From contig JABRVX010000020.1 in the NCBI GenBank assembly GCA_039961735.1, positions 62,001 to 126,000 of the forward strand: 64,000 nucleotides of DNA. The letters run 5' to 3'. Numbering within the stretch: position 1 is the stretch's first letter; the number at the start of each line of letters is the position of its first letter. Below, one piece after another: positions 34,723 through 42,977 of this stretch. Below the pieces are notes generated by a model, which worked only from the letters and a program-made list of their open reading frames with translations, made no database searches and was not told where the DNA came from. This DNA is from Fimbriimonadia bacterium. Its GTDB lineage: Bacteria > Armatimonadota > Fimbriimonadia > Fimbriimonadales > JABRVX01. The position numbers were made by a program, and so were the translations under genes.

Positions 34723-35400
34723 ATGCTGCTGGTCGAGGGTTTGCTCGACCTACTGTTTCCTCCGCGTTGCGGAGTCTGCGACGGCCTTCGACGCCCGATC
34801 TTCTGCGACGACTGCCGACAGCTGCTCGCACCCATCGTCGGTCCTGTGTGCCCGCGCTGTGGGCGGCCCGGCCGCCCCTGCGACCGCTGCCAGAATACAC
34901 CCGCTCCTTGCCGCTCGGCCTTCCATTACGACGGGGCGGCAGGCGCTGCCGTACGAAGGCTGAAATACGACCGCGTCTATGCGCTCGGCTCCGCTATCGG
35001 CGAGTTGCTCGCCGAATCCGTCCGGGCTTGGCCCGAGGTTGCCGATGTGGACGAGGTGCTACCGGTCCCAATCCACGTCTCTCGGCAGCGGGAGAGGACC
35101 TTCAACCAGGCCGAGCTGATTGCCAGACCAGTTGCAAGGGCCTTGAGACTGAGCTGCGCTACGGACGTGCTCATCCGTCACCGGCGAACTCCTCCGCAAG
35201 TGGGTCGCTCACGACAGGAGCGGCGGAGGAACATCGAGGGGGCTTTCCGAGTAGTCAACCGGGGTCGGGTGACCGGGCGGAGCTTCATGCTGGTGGACGA
35301 CGTGTACACGTCCGGCTACACTTTGCGGGAGTGTGCGGCGGAGCTGATGTCGGCAGGCGCGAGCCACGTCACGGCTATAACGGTGTGTAGGGAAGACTGA
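34723..35400 (+). CDS. comF: ComF-family phosphoribosyltransferase-like protein
   Basis: A 225-residue protein. The N-terminal zinc-binding part has CGVCDGLRRPIFCDDC and CPRCGRPGRPCDRC. The C-terminal phosphoribosyltransferase domain has LPVPIHVSRQRERTFNQAELIA, RRTPPQVGRSRQERRRNIEGAF and the PRPP-loop-like FMLVDDVYTSGYTL. ComF supports DNA uptake in competent bacteria; with comM at 20 kb it suggests some competence machinery. Starts immediately after the DUF1854 stop. Confidence 0.9.
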   Translation: MLLVEGLLDLLFPPRCGVCDGLRRPIFCDDCRQLLAPIVGPVCPRCGRPGRPCDRCQNTPAPCRSAFHYDGAAGAAVRRLKYDRVYALGSAIGELLAESVRAWPEVADVDEVLPVPIHVSRQRERTFNQAELIARPVARALRLSCATDVLIRHRRTPPQVGRSRQERRRNIEGAFRVVNRGRVTGRSFMLVDDVYTSGYTLRECAAELMSAGASHVTAITVCRED

Positions 35401-35800
35401 GAACGGGAATGACTGGGTGAGTGCTTACCCGAGCGCTCACAAAGAAGCACTCACACCAGCCAGATGGGTCCAAACACTACAAAGCAGTGATGGGTCTTAT
35501 GAGACCCTTACCTATCCAGATCGAGGAATCACAAACACAATTGTCAGCGTACTTCAGAGACGGGATGCTTATTGCATCCTCTTCCTATCCAAGTCAAGGC
35601 AATAGTCAAAACAAACGAGCAGTTTCCTGCTCGGAACCGGGACGGTGATCCGCCCTCTCACGGACTCCAGTCTAACCCATGAATCGCGGTCTGTCAAGTC
35701 CGCAGCCAAGAAATCCCGTTTCGTTTTGCCGAAGCCCCGCGCAATGCTAGACTCTTGGTCGAATCCACCCCGACCAAACCGCTGGAGGAACGCGCACGAC
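35401..35800. other. 400-bp gap with inverted repeats, no supported gene
   Basis: A 10-bp perfect inverted repeat GTGAGTGCTT / AAGCACTCAC lies at 35417-35426 and 35445-35454, with GAGCGCTC between, just after comF; it may terminate or regulate. A short hairpin GGGTCT/AGACCC is at 35492-35507. Two overlapping frames of 62 and 75 codons have no recognisable product. The region is more AT-rich than its flanks. Confidence 0.4.
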
Positions 35801-37609
35801 ATGTCCGACAACGAAGTCCAGACCATCATCGCAACGGATTGCGGCAGCACCACCACCAAGGCCATCCTCATCGAGAAAAAGGGAGACGAGTACCGGCTTA
35901 TTGTCCGTGGCGAGGCTCCGACCACCGTAGAAGCGCCGTTCGAGGACGTCACCGTGGGGGTACAGAACGCTGTGAGCGAAGTGGAGGAGCTCTCTGGCAA
36001 GAAGTTCCTCGACGAGACCGGCAAGGTCGTCGCGTACATTCACCGGGGCCAAAGGACCGGGACTCGCAAGGACGAGAACTTCGCCGACCTCTATCTATCC
36101 ACGTCGAGTGCCGGGGGCGGCCTTCAGATGACCGTTGCGGGCCTCGTGCGTACGATGAGCGCCGAGAGCGCAGAGCGTGCCGCGCTCGGTGCCGGAGCCA
36201 TCATCATGGACGTGGTAGCGGTGGACGATGGCCGAAAGGAGCACGAGCGCGTCGAGCGACTGCGAATGCTTCGGCCCGACATGGTACTCCTGTCAGGGGG
36301 TACCGATGGCGGGAACGTAGATCAGCTCAACAATATCGCCGAGACTATCTTCGCTGCGGATGCGAAGCCGCGGTTCGGCGGCATGAAGCTGCCCGTCATA
36401 TTCGCGGGCAACAAGGATGCACGCGAGACCATCAAGGAGACTCTCGGCAGCAAGATCGACACCCGGATCGTGGAGAATCTTCGACCGAGCCTCGACAGAG
36501 AGCAGCTCGGACCAGCCCGCGATGCCATCCACGAGCTGTTCCTGGAGCACGTGATGCAACAGGCACCGGGCTACTCCAAGCTGTCCGAGTGGGTCAGCGA
36601 GGACATCATGGCGACCCCCAACGCAGTGTTCGAGATCATGCGTACCATCGCACGTCAGAGGGGCATGGACATACTCGGCGTGGACATCGGCGGGGCCACC
36701 ACCGACACCTTCTCCGTCTTCGGTGGCACGGCCAACCGCACGGTGTCTGCCAACCTCGGAATGAGCTACTCGATCTGCAACGTGCTAGCGGAAACTGGCG
36801 TAGCCAACATCCAGCGCTGGGTGCCTTTCGAGATCGATCCGTTCGAAGTGCGCAATCGGATGCGCAACAAGATGATCCGACCTACCACGATCCCGCAGTC
36901 CTACCATGACCTGTTGCTGGAGCAGGCGGTGGCGCGCGAGGCGCTTCGACTGGCATTCGAGCACCACAAGCTGCTGGCACGCGGACTAAAGGGTGTTCAG
37001 CAACAGAGAGGCATCGGCGAGGCGTTCGAACAGACAGAGACGGGCATGACGCTCGTAGACATGTTCGCGCTGGGCATGATCATCGGTTCTGGCGGCGTAC
37101 TGAGCCATGCGCCGAGGCGCGCTCAAAGCGCACTGATGATGATGGATGCCTATCAGCCGCAAGGGATCACGATGTTGGCAGTCGACTCCATCTTCATGAT
37201 GCCGCAGCTAGGCGTGTTGTCGAAGATTCTGCCGGATGCCGCTGATCAAGTGTTCGATCGGGACTGCCTGGTCAGGCTCGGTGATTGTATCGCGCCGGTC
37301 GGAACTGCGAAGAGGGGTGAGCCGTGCGTAACGGTCGCGATTGGTGGAACCGAGCACAAGGTGGCCTTCGGCGACATTCTCGTCATCCCCTTGGCGGAGC
37401 GCGAGACGGTGGAGGCAGAGATCCGGCCAGCCCGGGGGTTCGACCTGGGTGAAGGGAAGGGCAAGTCGGTCCGGCGGGTGCTGAACGGTGGCGTGGTCGG
37501 CATCATGATCGACGCTCGAGGGCGTCCGCTGAAACTACCGGAAAACAACGCGGAGCGGGTCACACGCCTGAAGGAGTGGCTGGCGGCGTTCGGTCTTCCA
37601 GAACCTTAG
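35801..37609 (+). CDS. GlmL/MutL-family actin-fold ATPase (glutamate mutase reactivase-like)
   Basis: A 602-residue ASKHA-fold ATPase. The N-terminal phosphate-binding loop is TDCGSTTTKAILIEK; the second is LGVDIGGATTDTFSVFGG. The sequence follows the GlmL family that accompanies B12-dependent glutamate mutase: STSSAGGGLQMTVAGLVRTMSAESAERAALGAGAIIMDV and GGTDGGNVDQLNNIAETI. GlmL is thought to act as a chaperone/reactivase for GlmES. No mutase genes flank it. The ATG at 35801 has GGAGG about 12 bp upstream; the frame extends further upstream without family similarity. Confidence 0.85.
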   Translation: MSDNEVQTIIATDCGSTTTKAILIEKKGDEYRLIVRGEAPTTVEAPFEDVTVGVQNAVSEVEELSGKKFLDETGKVVAYIHRGQRTGTRKDENFADLYLSTSSAGGGLQMTVAGLVRTMSAESAERAALGAGAIIMDVVAVDDGRKEHERVERLRMLRPDMVLLSGGTDGGNVDQLNNIAETIFAADAKPRFGGMKLPVIFAGNKDARETIKETLGSKIDTRIVENLRPSLDREQLGPARDAIHELFLEHVMQQAPGYSKLSEWVSEDIMATPNAVFEIMRTIARQRGMDILGVDIGGATTDTFSVFGGTANRTVSANLGMSYSICNVLAETGVANIQRWVPFEIDPFEVRNRMRNKMIRPTTIPQSYHDLLLEQAVAREALRLAFEHHKLLARGLKGVQQQRGIGEAFEQTETGMTLVDMFALGMIIGSGGVLSHAPRRAQSALMMMDAYQPQGITMLAVDSIFMMPQLGVLSKILPDAADQVFDRDCLVRLGDCIAPVGTAKRGEPCVTVAIGGTEHKVAFGDILVIPLAERETVEAEIRPARGFDLGEGKGKSVRRVLNGGVVGIMIDARGRPLKLPENNAERVTRLKEWLAAFGLPEP

Positions 37610-37656
37610 CGATCAGGCCAGACGTAGTAGGCACAGATCCGAGGCACGGCGTGTTC

Positions 37657-37685
37657 TTGCATTTCGTGAGAGAATGTGCTAACAT
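37657..37685 (+). promoter_or_regulatory. sigma-70-type promoter for the thiol/cysteine-rich locus
   Basis: TTGCAT, 17-bp spacer, TAACAT. It lies about 23 bp before the earliest start (GTG 37708), so the predicted transcript begins near 37692. It follows the GlmL stop by 48 bp, indicating that the locus is transcribed on its own. Confidence 0.5.
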
Positions 37686-37758
37686 AGGATCCGAGTGAGG
37701 ACGCGAGGTGATCGCGAAGCCACCATCCTCTTCTAAGGCCGCTGCCGGGGCTCTCTCC

Positions 37759-38632
37759 ATGCGGTGCCGGGTCCTGATCGCTCTGCTACCCGTCCTCGTT
37801 GCAGCAGCGGGTCTTCCGACAATAATAGCTTACTCACTCTCGGCTTCAGCGCAGACTGATGCGCTCGCTGCGCAGTACGACGCTTACTTCGTGACCGCCC
37901 CAAGCTGCCCCCAGTGCCGCGTGATGCTTGCCGACATCGTACGGACACCGGGGATCGAGGTGTGGGACTGGTCGAAGCCGGGATCGCGGGCCGCGTACAA
38001 CCGCCTTCGAGAGTTGCACGGGCTACCCCGCCTGACGAAGCCGATTGTACTGCCCCTCTTGGTGACCACCACGCCGGGAGGGCGCTACTGGGAGTGGACG
38101 GGGCCCGGGACATTGCCACGGCGCTATCAGTCATTGGCCGCTGGGACAGACCGCCGTTCCCCCACATGCAGTTGGCTGTGGTGCTCCTTGGCTTCGCGCT
38201 GGGAATGGCCTTCAGCACCCGCATCGGGGCGCAGCGGGCCCCCTCGTGCTGGGCATCGCGGCGGTCGCCGCAGCGGTCAAGATGAGCCTCACGTGCCCAT
38301 CGTGTGATGCTGCTGGAACCGCCGCTGCAACGGGGATGGCGATCGCGGCTTGCGGCATCGGTGCCGCTGCGGCGGGTGCAAGGGCGACAAGCCCGGTACG
38401 TCAACTAGTGGTGCCGTGCGTGCTCGCCGCGCTCTTGGCCGGCCAGTTCTTCCTGCTGATTAGCGACACGCGCGTCTGCTGGCCCTGCACGGCTTTCCTG
38501 TTCTTGGTGAGCCTTCTTGGGGGGGCCATGCCCGCAGCGGTGCGCGAGCTGAGTATGCCCCTGCCGAAACTTGCCGGGCCGCTCCCTGTCGGCGTGTTAG
38601 TGGGCGCGTCGCTCGCGGTCTGGGCGCCCTAG
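37759..38632 (+). pseudogene. membrane thiol oxidoreductase (VKOR-like), frame-broken
   Basis: Three successive frames together give a protein of about 290 residues. Frame one (from GTG 37708 or ATG 37759) has a signal/membrane helix (LIALLPVLVAAAGLPTIIAY) and a thioredoxin/glutaredoxin-like domain with SCPQC. After the G-run near 38100 the sense moves to a second frame (RDIATALSVIGRWD, then LAVVLLGFALGMAFSTRIG). After the G-run near 38225 it moves to a third (VLGIAAVAAAVKMSLTCPSC to TRVCWPCTAFLFLVSLLGG). Membrane helices with CPSC and CWPC pairs recall vitamin K epoxide reductase homologues, which oxidise thiol partners. Both shifts need one extra G. Either a decayed gene or sequence errors; the VKOR assignment is inference. 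Confidence 0.6.
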
Positions 38633-38656
38633 GCAGTAGCCACCGCGAGCGTTGCC

Positions 38657-39100
38657 ATGCAGACGGATCAGGGGCTTGTGCCAGTGGGCGCGCGCCCCCA
38701 GCAGCCGTCACTCCTCAGGGTCCCGACGAAGAGGTTCGTGCAATCAGTTGAGGCCGGCCCAACGGCAATCGCCAATCGAGTGTTTGTAATGGGGAAGCCA
38801 GCGTGCCCGCCGTGTGAGTCGGCGTACCGGATTCTCCGGGCCGCCTTCGGGCAGCGTGTGGCATTCGTGCGACCCAAAGAGGACTTGGGGATGTACTCAC
38901 GGATCTTCCCGCGTCCGGTGGAGACCGCGAGTACCCCGCTTCGGTACACCATCACCGTCAGTATGTCGCCTCTTCTCGTCGTCACGGATGCGGAGGGCAG
39001 GGTCGTCTGGCAACATTCATCCTGGCCCATCGAGGACGCCGACGCTGAGGCCATATTGCGGCAGGTGGAAGGAGTGTTGGAAACCGGAGGAGAGAGATGA
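38657..39100 (+). CDS. thioredoxin-like protein with CPPC motif
   Basis: A 147-residue protein with a thioredoxin-type active site (RVFVMGKPACPPCESAYRILRAAFG, CPPC at about 50-53) and a later strand SMSPLLVVTDAEGRVVWQH holding a cis-Pro-like position. It has no signal peptide of its own and no Shine-Dalgarno. It is in the same frame as the end of the preceding VKOR-like gene, separated by one TAG; the residues between (AVATASVA) prolong a hydrophobic segment. It may therefore be the C-terminal thioredoxin domain of a VKOR-thioredoxin fusion. Its stop overlaps the next start. Confidence 0.72.
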   Translation: MQTDQGLVPVGARPQQPSLLRVPTKRFVQSVEAGPTAIANRVFVMGKPACPPCESAYRILRAAFGQRVAFVRPKEDLGMYSRIFPRPVETASTPLRYTITVSMSPLLVVTDAEGRVVWQHSSWPIEDADAEAILRQVEGVLETGGER

Positions 39101-39471
39101 GAAGGACATCGCTTTGGAGAGGAGCCGCGCTGGTGGCGGCCCTGGGGGCCGTGGGTTGGATCGCCGTAACGGGGGCGGTGCCATGCGGGCCGGGAGAGTC
39201 CTGGATAAGGTATTGGCGGCCGATCACGGCCTGCTACGACTGGCCCGGGCACTACTGCAATCCTATCAGTTGGAACTACGGATACGCGTGGGGCTGCTGG
39301 CTTTACTGCTGCTACGATCCATACACAGGCGCATTGCTCGGCAAGCATATGGCAGACTGCTACCCCGATCCGTGCGTGCTGAACGGCGGCTGCTGCAACT
39401 TCACCATCTCGTGTGAGGAGGCCCGAGCCAACGACCTGCAGAACTTCGTCTGCCCGGTCTGGGTGCCATGA
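39097..39471 (+). CDS. secreted 12-cysteine, tryptophan-rich small protein
   Basis: A 124-residue protein with a strong GGAGGAGAG ribosome site and an ATGA overlap with the preceding thioredoxin-like gene. Residues 1-28 form a signal peptide or anchor (RGAALVAALGAVGWIAVTGAV). The mature part has 12 Cys (30, 46, 54, 67, 71, 72, 88, 93, 99, 100, 106, 119) and seven of the nine Trp, in motifs such as YAWGCWLYCCYD and CVLNGGCC. An even number of Cys in an exported protein next to thiol oxidoreductases suggests six disulfides. I do not recognise the family. Methylamine dehydrogenase light chain also has 12 Cys and needs dedicated redox helpers, but no sequence match to it is evident. Confidence 0.75.
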   Translation: MRRTSLWRGAALVAALGAVGWIAVTGAVPCGPGESWIRYWRPITACYDWPGHYCNPISWNYGYAWGCWLYCCYDPYTGALLGKHMADCYPDPCVLNGGCCNFTISCEEARANDLQNFVCPVWVP

Positions 39472-40201
39472 CGGTTAGGCGAAAGCAACGGGATCTCCAC
39501 CGCCAAGGAGGCAGTGGCGCAGCCGCAGCGACTGGCCCTCACGGTGCCCACGCCGGTGTACGTGCGCCGCCGCTGCGGGCACAGCGCCGGTGGCGTCGCG
39601 GCTTCACTCTTATCGAACTGCTGATGGTGGTCGCGGTGGTAGGGGTCGTGTTGGGGCTGGTCTACCCCGTCGTGCTGCAGGCGCGACGGCAGTCACTGCG
39701 CGCGTCCTGTACGACGAACCTGCGCAATCTCTACGTCGCGCTTCAAGCCTACTGCGATGATCACGGCGGCTGGCGCAATGCGCCGCGGTATCTGTCGGCC
39801 ATCGAGCCGTACGCAAAGGACATGAGGGTAATGCATTGCGGTGCAGACCCGAGACCGACCACCGGGACTCGGTTCCCACTCATCATCGGCTGCCCGTGGG
39901 ATGTGCCGCCCTACGTGCGCTATCCCGTGAGCTACCACTACATTCGCCACTTCGAGCCCTGGGACGGCGCCTACCACTGGCGCTGGATCCTGGCGCGAGC
40001 CCCGCGCCTCGGGATCCTCGCCTGCCCATGGCACGGGTACAAGTGCAGGAATCAGACGACGCTCGTGCCGTTTGGCAGGTATTGCGGCTCCAGATAGATG
40101 GATCGGTGGCAAGCATGCGCGGGCTGGACGAAGGGGACCCATGGGCCTTCACGTTCTGCGATAACTACACGTATTTCATCGAGGGAGCGAGTGGGAGGTA
40201 G
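39468..40201 (+). pseudogene. type II/IV pseudopilin with 45-residue leader, frame-broken near its end
   Basis: The N-terminus [26 protein letters not shown] is a class III prepilin signal with cleavage after Gly45; the preceding basic leader is exceptionally long. The body has at least seven Cys, unusual for pseudopilins (CTTNLRNLYVALQAYC, MHCGAD, CPWHGYKC). The first frame ends at 40097, but the plus-two frame continues with VLRLQIDGSVASMRGLDEGDPWAFTFCDNYTYFIEG to 40201, the expected end of an H-X9-DG-type pilin. One G missing in the TTTGGCAGG near 40070 would explain it. The start overlaps the cysteine-rich gene (ATGA), so it is coupled. Confidence 0.65.
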
Positions 40202-40205
40202 GACG

Positions 40206-40646
40206 ATGGGGAAGTGGCTGGCTTGGTTCGGCATGGTTGCGGGCATCTGGTTCGCTTCGGGCTTCCTCTCCGGGCTTGTATGGGTATCGATCGGCGTGGG
40301 CACGCGCGTGTACAGCCAGGGGGTGGCAGTGAGCGCGCTGGTTTCTGGCGGGCTTGGGCTGCTTGTTCTCGGGCCACTTTGGCATCTGAGTCGTCGCCAG
40401 CCTGGCATCAGCATCACCCTTTGTGCGGTAACCGCAGCAGCGCTCATGAATGGCTTCCGAATGCTGCTTGGGTATCAATCCCACGGGATCCTGACGTACA
40501 ATACGCTGTTCGACGCCGCCGTTCCACTTCTCATCGGGGGTAGCAGTGCAGCCCTGTGCTGGGTGGGATACTGGTATCTGGACCTCGGCGTGGGTGAGCG
40601 CAAGGGGCAGGTCTCCACGTCCCACCCAGGAGAGCGCCTGGGGTGA
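40206..40646 (+). CDS. four-helix membrane protein
   Basis: A 146-residue integral membrane protein. Hydrophobic segments at about 3-28, 35-57, 67-88 and 98-122 (WLAWFGMVAGIWFASGFLSGLVW; LVSGGLGLLVLGPLWHL; ITLCAVTAAALMNGFRMLL; LLIGGSSAALCWVGYWYL). GGGAGG lies 8 bp before the ATG, inside the end of the pilin frame. Family not recognised. As the last gene of the locus it could anchor or transport the cysteine-rich protein or pilin; that is inference from position only. Confidence 0.65.
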   Translation: MGKWLAWFGMVAGIWFASGFLSGLVWVSIGVGTRVYSQGVAVSALVSGGLGLLVLGPLWHLSRRQPGISITLCAVTAAALMNGFRMLLGYQSHGILTYNTLFDAAVPLLIGGSSAALCWVGYWYLDLGVGERKGQVSTSHPGERLG

Positions 40647-40676
40647 GAGGGGAGGGGCGCCTCGATGCGCACCGCG

Positions 40677-40692
40677 CGGGTGCATGCACCCG
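40677..40692. terminator. palindrome between convergent genes
   Basis: A 16-nt perfect palindrome CGGGTGCATGCACCCG lies between the thiol/pilin locus and acr3 stops. Convergent position suggests a bidirectional terminator; no clear T-run. Confidence 0.4.
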
Positions 40693-40702
40693 TGGCTCGG
40701 AG

Positions 40703-41749
40703 TCAGGCGACCGAGGGCAGGCTGCGGAACCAGCGGCGCTGGAACCATAGCGAGACGTTGACGAGCGAGATCAGCACCGGGACCTCCACCAAGGGACCGA
40801 TTACTGCTGCGAACGCCGCTCCGCTCTTGATACCGAATACTGCCACTGCAACTGCGATGGCGAGCTCGAAGTTGTTGCTAGCAGCGGTGAACGAGATTGT
40901 CGCGGTTCTGGAGTAGTCGGCACCCAAGCTCTTTCCGATCCAAAAAGAGACCAGAAACATCAGAACGAAGTAGAAGAGCAGAGGCACCGCGATCCGTAGC
41001 ACGTCGAGTGGAAGCTGCACGATCACTTCACCCTTTAGCGAGAACATGACGACGATGGTGAACAGCAACGCGATGAGGGTGATGGGCGAGATCACCGGGA
41101 TGAACCTCTTCTCATACCACTCACGCCCTTTCGCCCGCACCAGGGTGAAGCGTGTTAGCATACCAGCGATGAACGGGATGCCGAGGTAGATGAACACACT
41201 CTCTGCGATCTGGCCTATGCTTATCTGGACGATGCTACCCCTCATGCCGAACACCGGCGGTAGCAGCGTGATGAATACGTAGGCGTACACCGAGAAGAAG
41301 AACACCTGAAAGATCGAGTTGAATGCCACGAGCCCCGCAGCGTACTCGGTGTCACCCTTTGCGAGGTCGTTCCACACGATTACCATCGCGATGCAGCGTG
41401 CCAAACCTATCATGATCAAACCGACCATGTATTCCGGGTAGCCCGCGAGGAATAGCAGTGCCAACGCGAACATGAGCACCGGCCCGATCACCCAGTTGAG
41501 GAGCAGCGAGATGCCAAGGATGCGAAAGTCGCGGAACACACTCGGCAACTCCTCGTACCGCACCTTGGCGAGCGGCGGGTACATCATCAGGATCAGCCCT
41601 ACCGCAATCGGGATGGACGTGGTCCCCACCTGAAAGCGGGTACTCAGTTGCGCCACGGCGGGCCAGAAGTGACCGAGCCCTACCCCGAACGCCATGCCCA
41701 GGAATATCCACAACGTGAGGTAGCGGTCTAGCAGGCTCAGCCGTCGCAT
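40703..41749 (-). CDS. acr3: arsenite efflux permease Acr3
   Basis: A 348-residue, ten-helix transporter of the ACR3 (BART superfamily) type that exports As(OH)3. The N-terminus [26 protein letters not shown], the [16 protein letters not shown] segment with the essential Cys, and the [21 protein letters not shown] motif are diagnostic. It is the last gene of arsR-arsM-arsC-acr3 and overlaps arsC by 13 bp. Confidence 0.95.
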   Translation of the reverse strand: MRRLSLLDRYLTLWIFLGMAFGVGLGHFWPAVAQLSTRFQVGTTSIPIAVGLILMMYPPLAKVRYEELPSVFRDFRILGISLLLNWVIGPVLMFALALLFLAGYPEYMVGLIMIGLARCIAMVIVWNDLAKGDTEYAAGLVAFNSIFQVFFFSVYAYVFITLLPPVFGMRGSIVQISIGQIAESVFIYLGIPFIAGMLTRFTLVRAKGREWYEKRFIPVISPITLIALLFTIVVMFSLKGEVIVQLPLDVLRIAVPLLFYFVLMFLVSFWIGKSLGADYSRTATISFTAASNNFELAIAVAVAVFGIKSGAAFAAVIGPLVEVPVLISLVNVSLWFQRRWFRSLPSVA

Positions 41750-42144
41750 CGTCTCAACTCCTCCACCAACTGCTCGACTCGGGCACGTACTTCGTCCCGT
41801 ATTCTTCGCACCTCTTCAATCGGCCGTCCCTTGGGGTCGTCCAACCCCCAGTCCTCGCACTCCATGCGAAGTGCCGGGCAGGACTCCGCGTCCACCCCGC
41901 ATCCCATTGTGATCACCCTATCGGCCGCCTGTGCCATCTCGGGTGTCAGCAGCTTGGGTGTATGCCCCGACATGTCGTATCCGACCTCTGCCATCGCCTC
42001 CACCACCATCGGATTGAGCGTTGCTCCACCCTCGGTGCCAGCCGACTCCGCGATCGCGACATCCGCACCCAACCGCCTGAGAAATGCCTCGGCCATCTGG
42101 CTGCGCCCGGCGTTGTGTACGCATACGAATAGCACCCGCTTCAT
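41737..42144 (-). CDS. arsC: arsenate reductase, low-molecular-weight phosphatase type
   Basis: A 135-residue reductase of the thioredoxin-coupled LMW-PTPase class. The P-loop VCVHNAGRS contains the nucleophile Cys8 and Arg14. Later Cys ([26 protein letters not shown]) form the relay disulfide, and DDPKG contains the general acid. It reduces arsenate to arsenite for export by Acr3. Its ATG overlaps the arsM stop (ATGA). Confidence 0.95.
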   Translation of the reverse strand: MKRVLFVCVHNAGRSQMAEAFLRRLGADVAIAESAGTEGGATLNPMVVEAMAEVGYDMSGHTPKLLTPEMAQAADRVITMGCGVDAESCPALRMECEDWGLDDPKGRPIEEVRRIRDEVRARVEQLVEELRRCDG

Positions 42145-42977
42145 GCGTGCGGCTTCCTCGCGCGGATGAACGCTGCCATGATACCTCCGTCCAGTCGCAG
42201 TCTCTCCTCGGTATCCAACAGACCAAGGGCCCCCGGTTTCAGACCCACTGACTCCGCGTCGGCAAACGTGTAGCGGCGCGTCGGCTCCACACTCACTTCG
42301 ATAAAGCCTGCCGCCTCCAGCCTCCGCACGTAGTCGGTCCGTTCCAGTGCCCCCGCGATGCACCCGACGAACAACTCCATGTCCTTTCGCACCGCCTCTG
42401 GCAGTTCGCCCTCCACTACCACGTCCGACACGGCGAAGCGTCCGCCCGGGCGCAGCACGCGAAAGGCTTCTGCGAACACTCGGTCCTTGTCCGCCGATAG
42501 GTTGATCACGCAGTTCGAGATGATCACGTCTACGCTATCGTCTGGGAGCGGGATGGCCTCGATGTGTCCCTTCAAGAACCGAACATTCTCGAGGCCGGCA
42601 GCTTCCCGATTGCGCTCGGCCAGATCCAGCATCTCGTCCGTCATGTCTAGGCCGTAAGCAAACCCGGACGGTCCCACGCGCTTGGCGGACAGCAGTACGT
42701 CAATTCCGCCGCCACTCCCTAGGTCCAGGACCGTTTCTCCTTCTCTGAGTTCTGCCAATGCGGTCGGGTTACCACAGCCCAACGACGCCAGCACGGCCTG
42801 CTCCGGCAGCGTTTCAGTCTCCATACGGCTGTAAAGATCCGCCGTTATTGGATCGCAGCCTCCCGAGCCGCAGCAACTGCCCTTCTCGCCCGAGATCACG
42901 TGCAAGGCTGCCCCCGCGTATCTCTCTCGTACGGCCTGCTCTATCTGCTCGGACCGGTCGTTCTCATCTGCCATCAC
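42141..42977 (-). CDS. arsM: arsenite S-adenosylmethionine methyltransferase ArsM
   Basis: A 278-residue methyltransferase. The N-terminal Cys cluster (GSCCGSGGC, C35, C36, C41), the SAM site VLDLGSGGGIDVLLSAKRVG, and the catalytic Cys in ISNCVINL and VGCIAGAL follow the ArsM layout. It methylates arsenite to less retained, volatile species. ArsM together with Acr3 gives two detoxification routes. The start overlaps arsR by about 14 bp. Confidence 0.93.
   Translation of the reverse strand: MMADENDRSEQIEQAVRERYAGAALHVISGEKGSCCGSGGCDPITADLYSRMETETLPEQAVLASLGCGNPTALAELREGETVLDLGSGGGIDVLLSAKRVGPSGFAYGLDMTDEMLDLAERNREAAGLENVRFLKGHIEAIPLPDDSVDVIISNCVINLSADKDRVFAEAFRVLRPGGRFAVSDVVVEGELPEAVRKDMELFVGCIAGALERTDYVRRLEAAGFIEVSVEPTRRYTFADAESVGLKPGALGLLDTEERLRLDGGIMAAFIRARKPHA

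Noticed and set aside
35417-35648. Two overlapping frames of 62 and 75 codons after comF
   Set aside because: No ribosome site, no family likeness, and inverted repeats cover part of the region.
35755-36909. 384-codon frame overlapping the GlmL-like gene in another frame
   Set aside because: Highly Arg-rich translation with no motifs; shadow of the well-supported gene.
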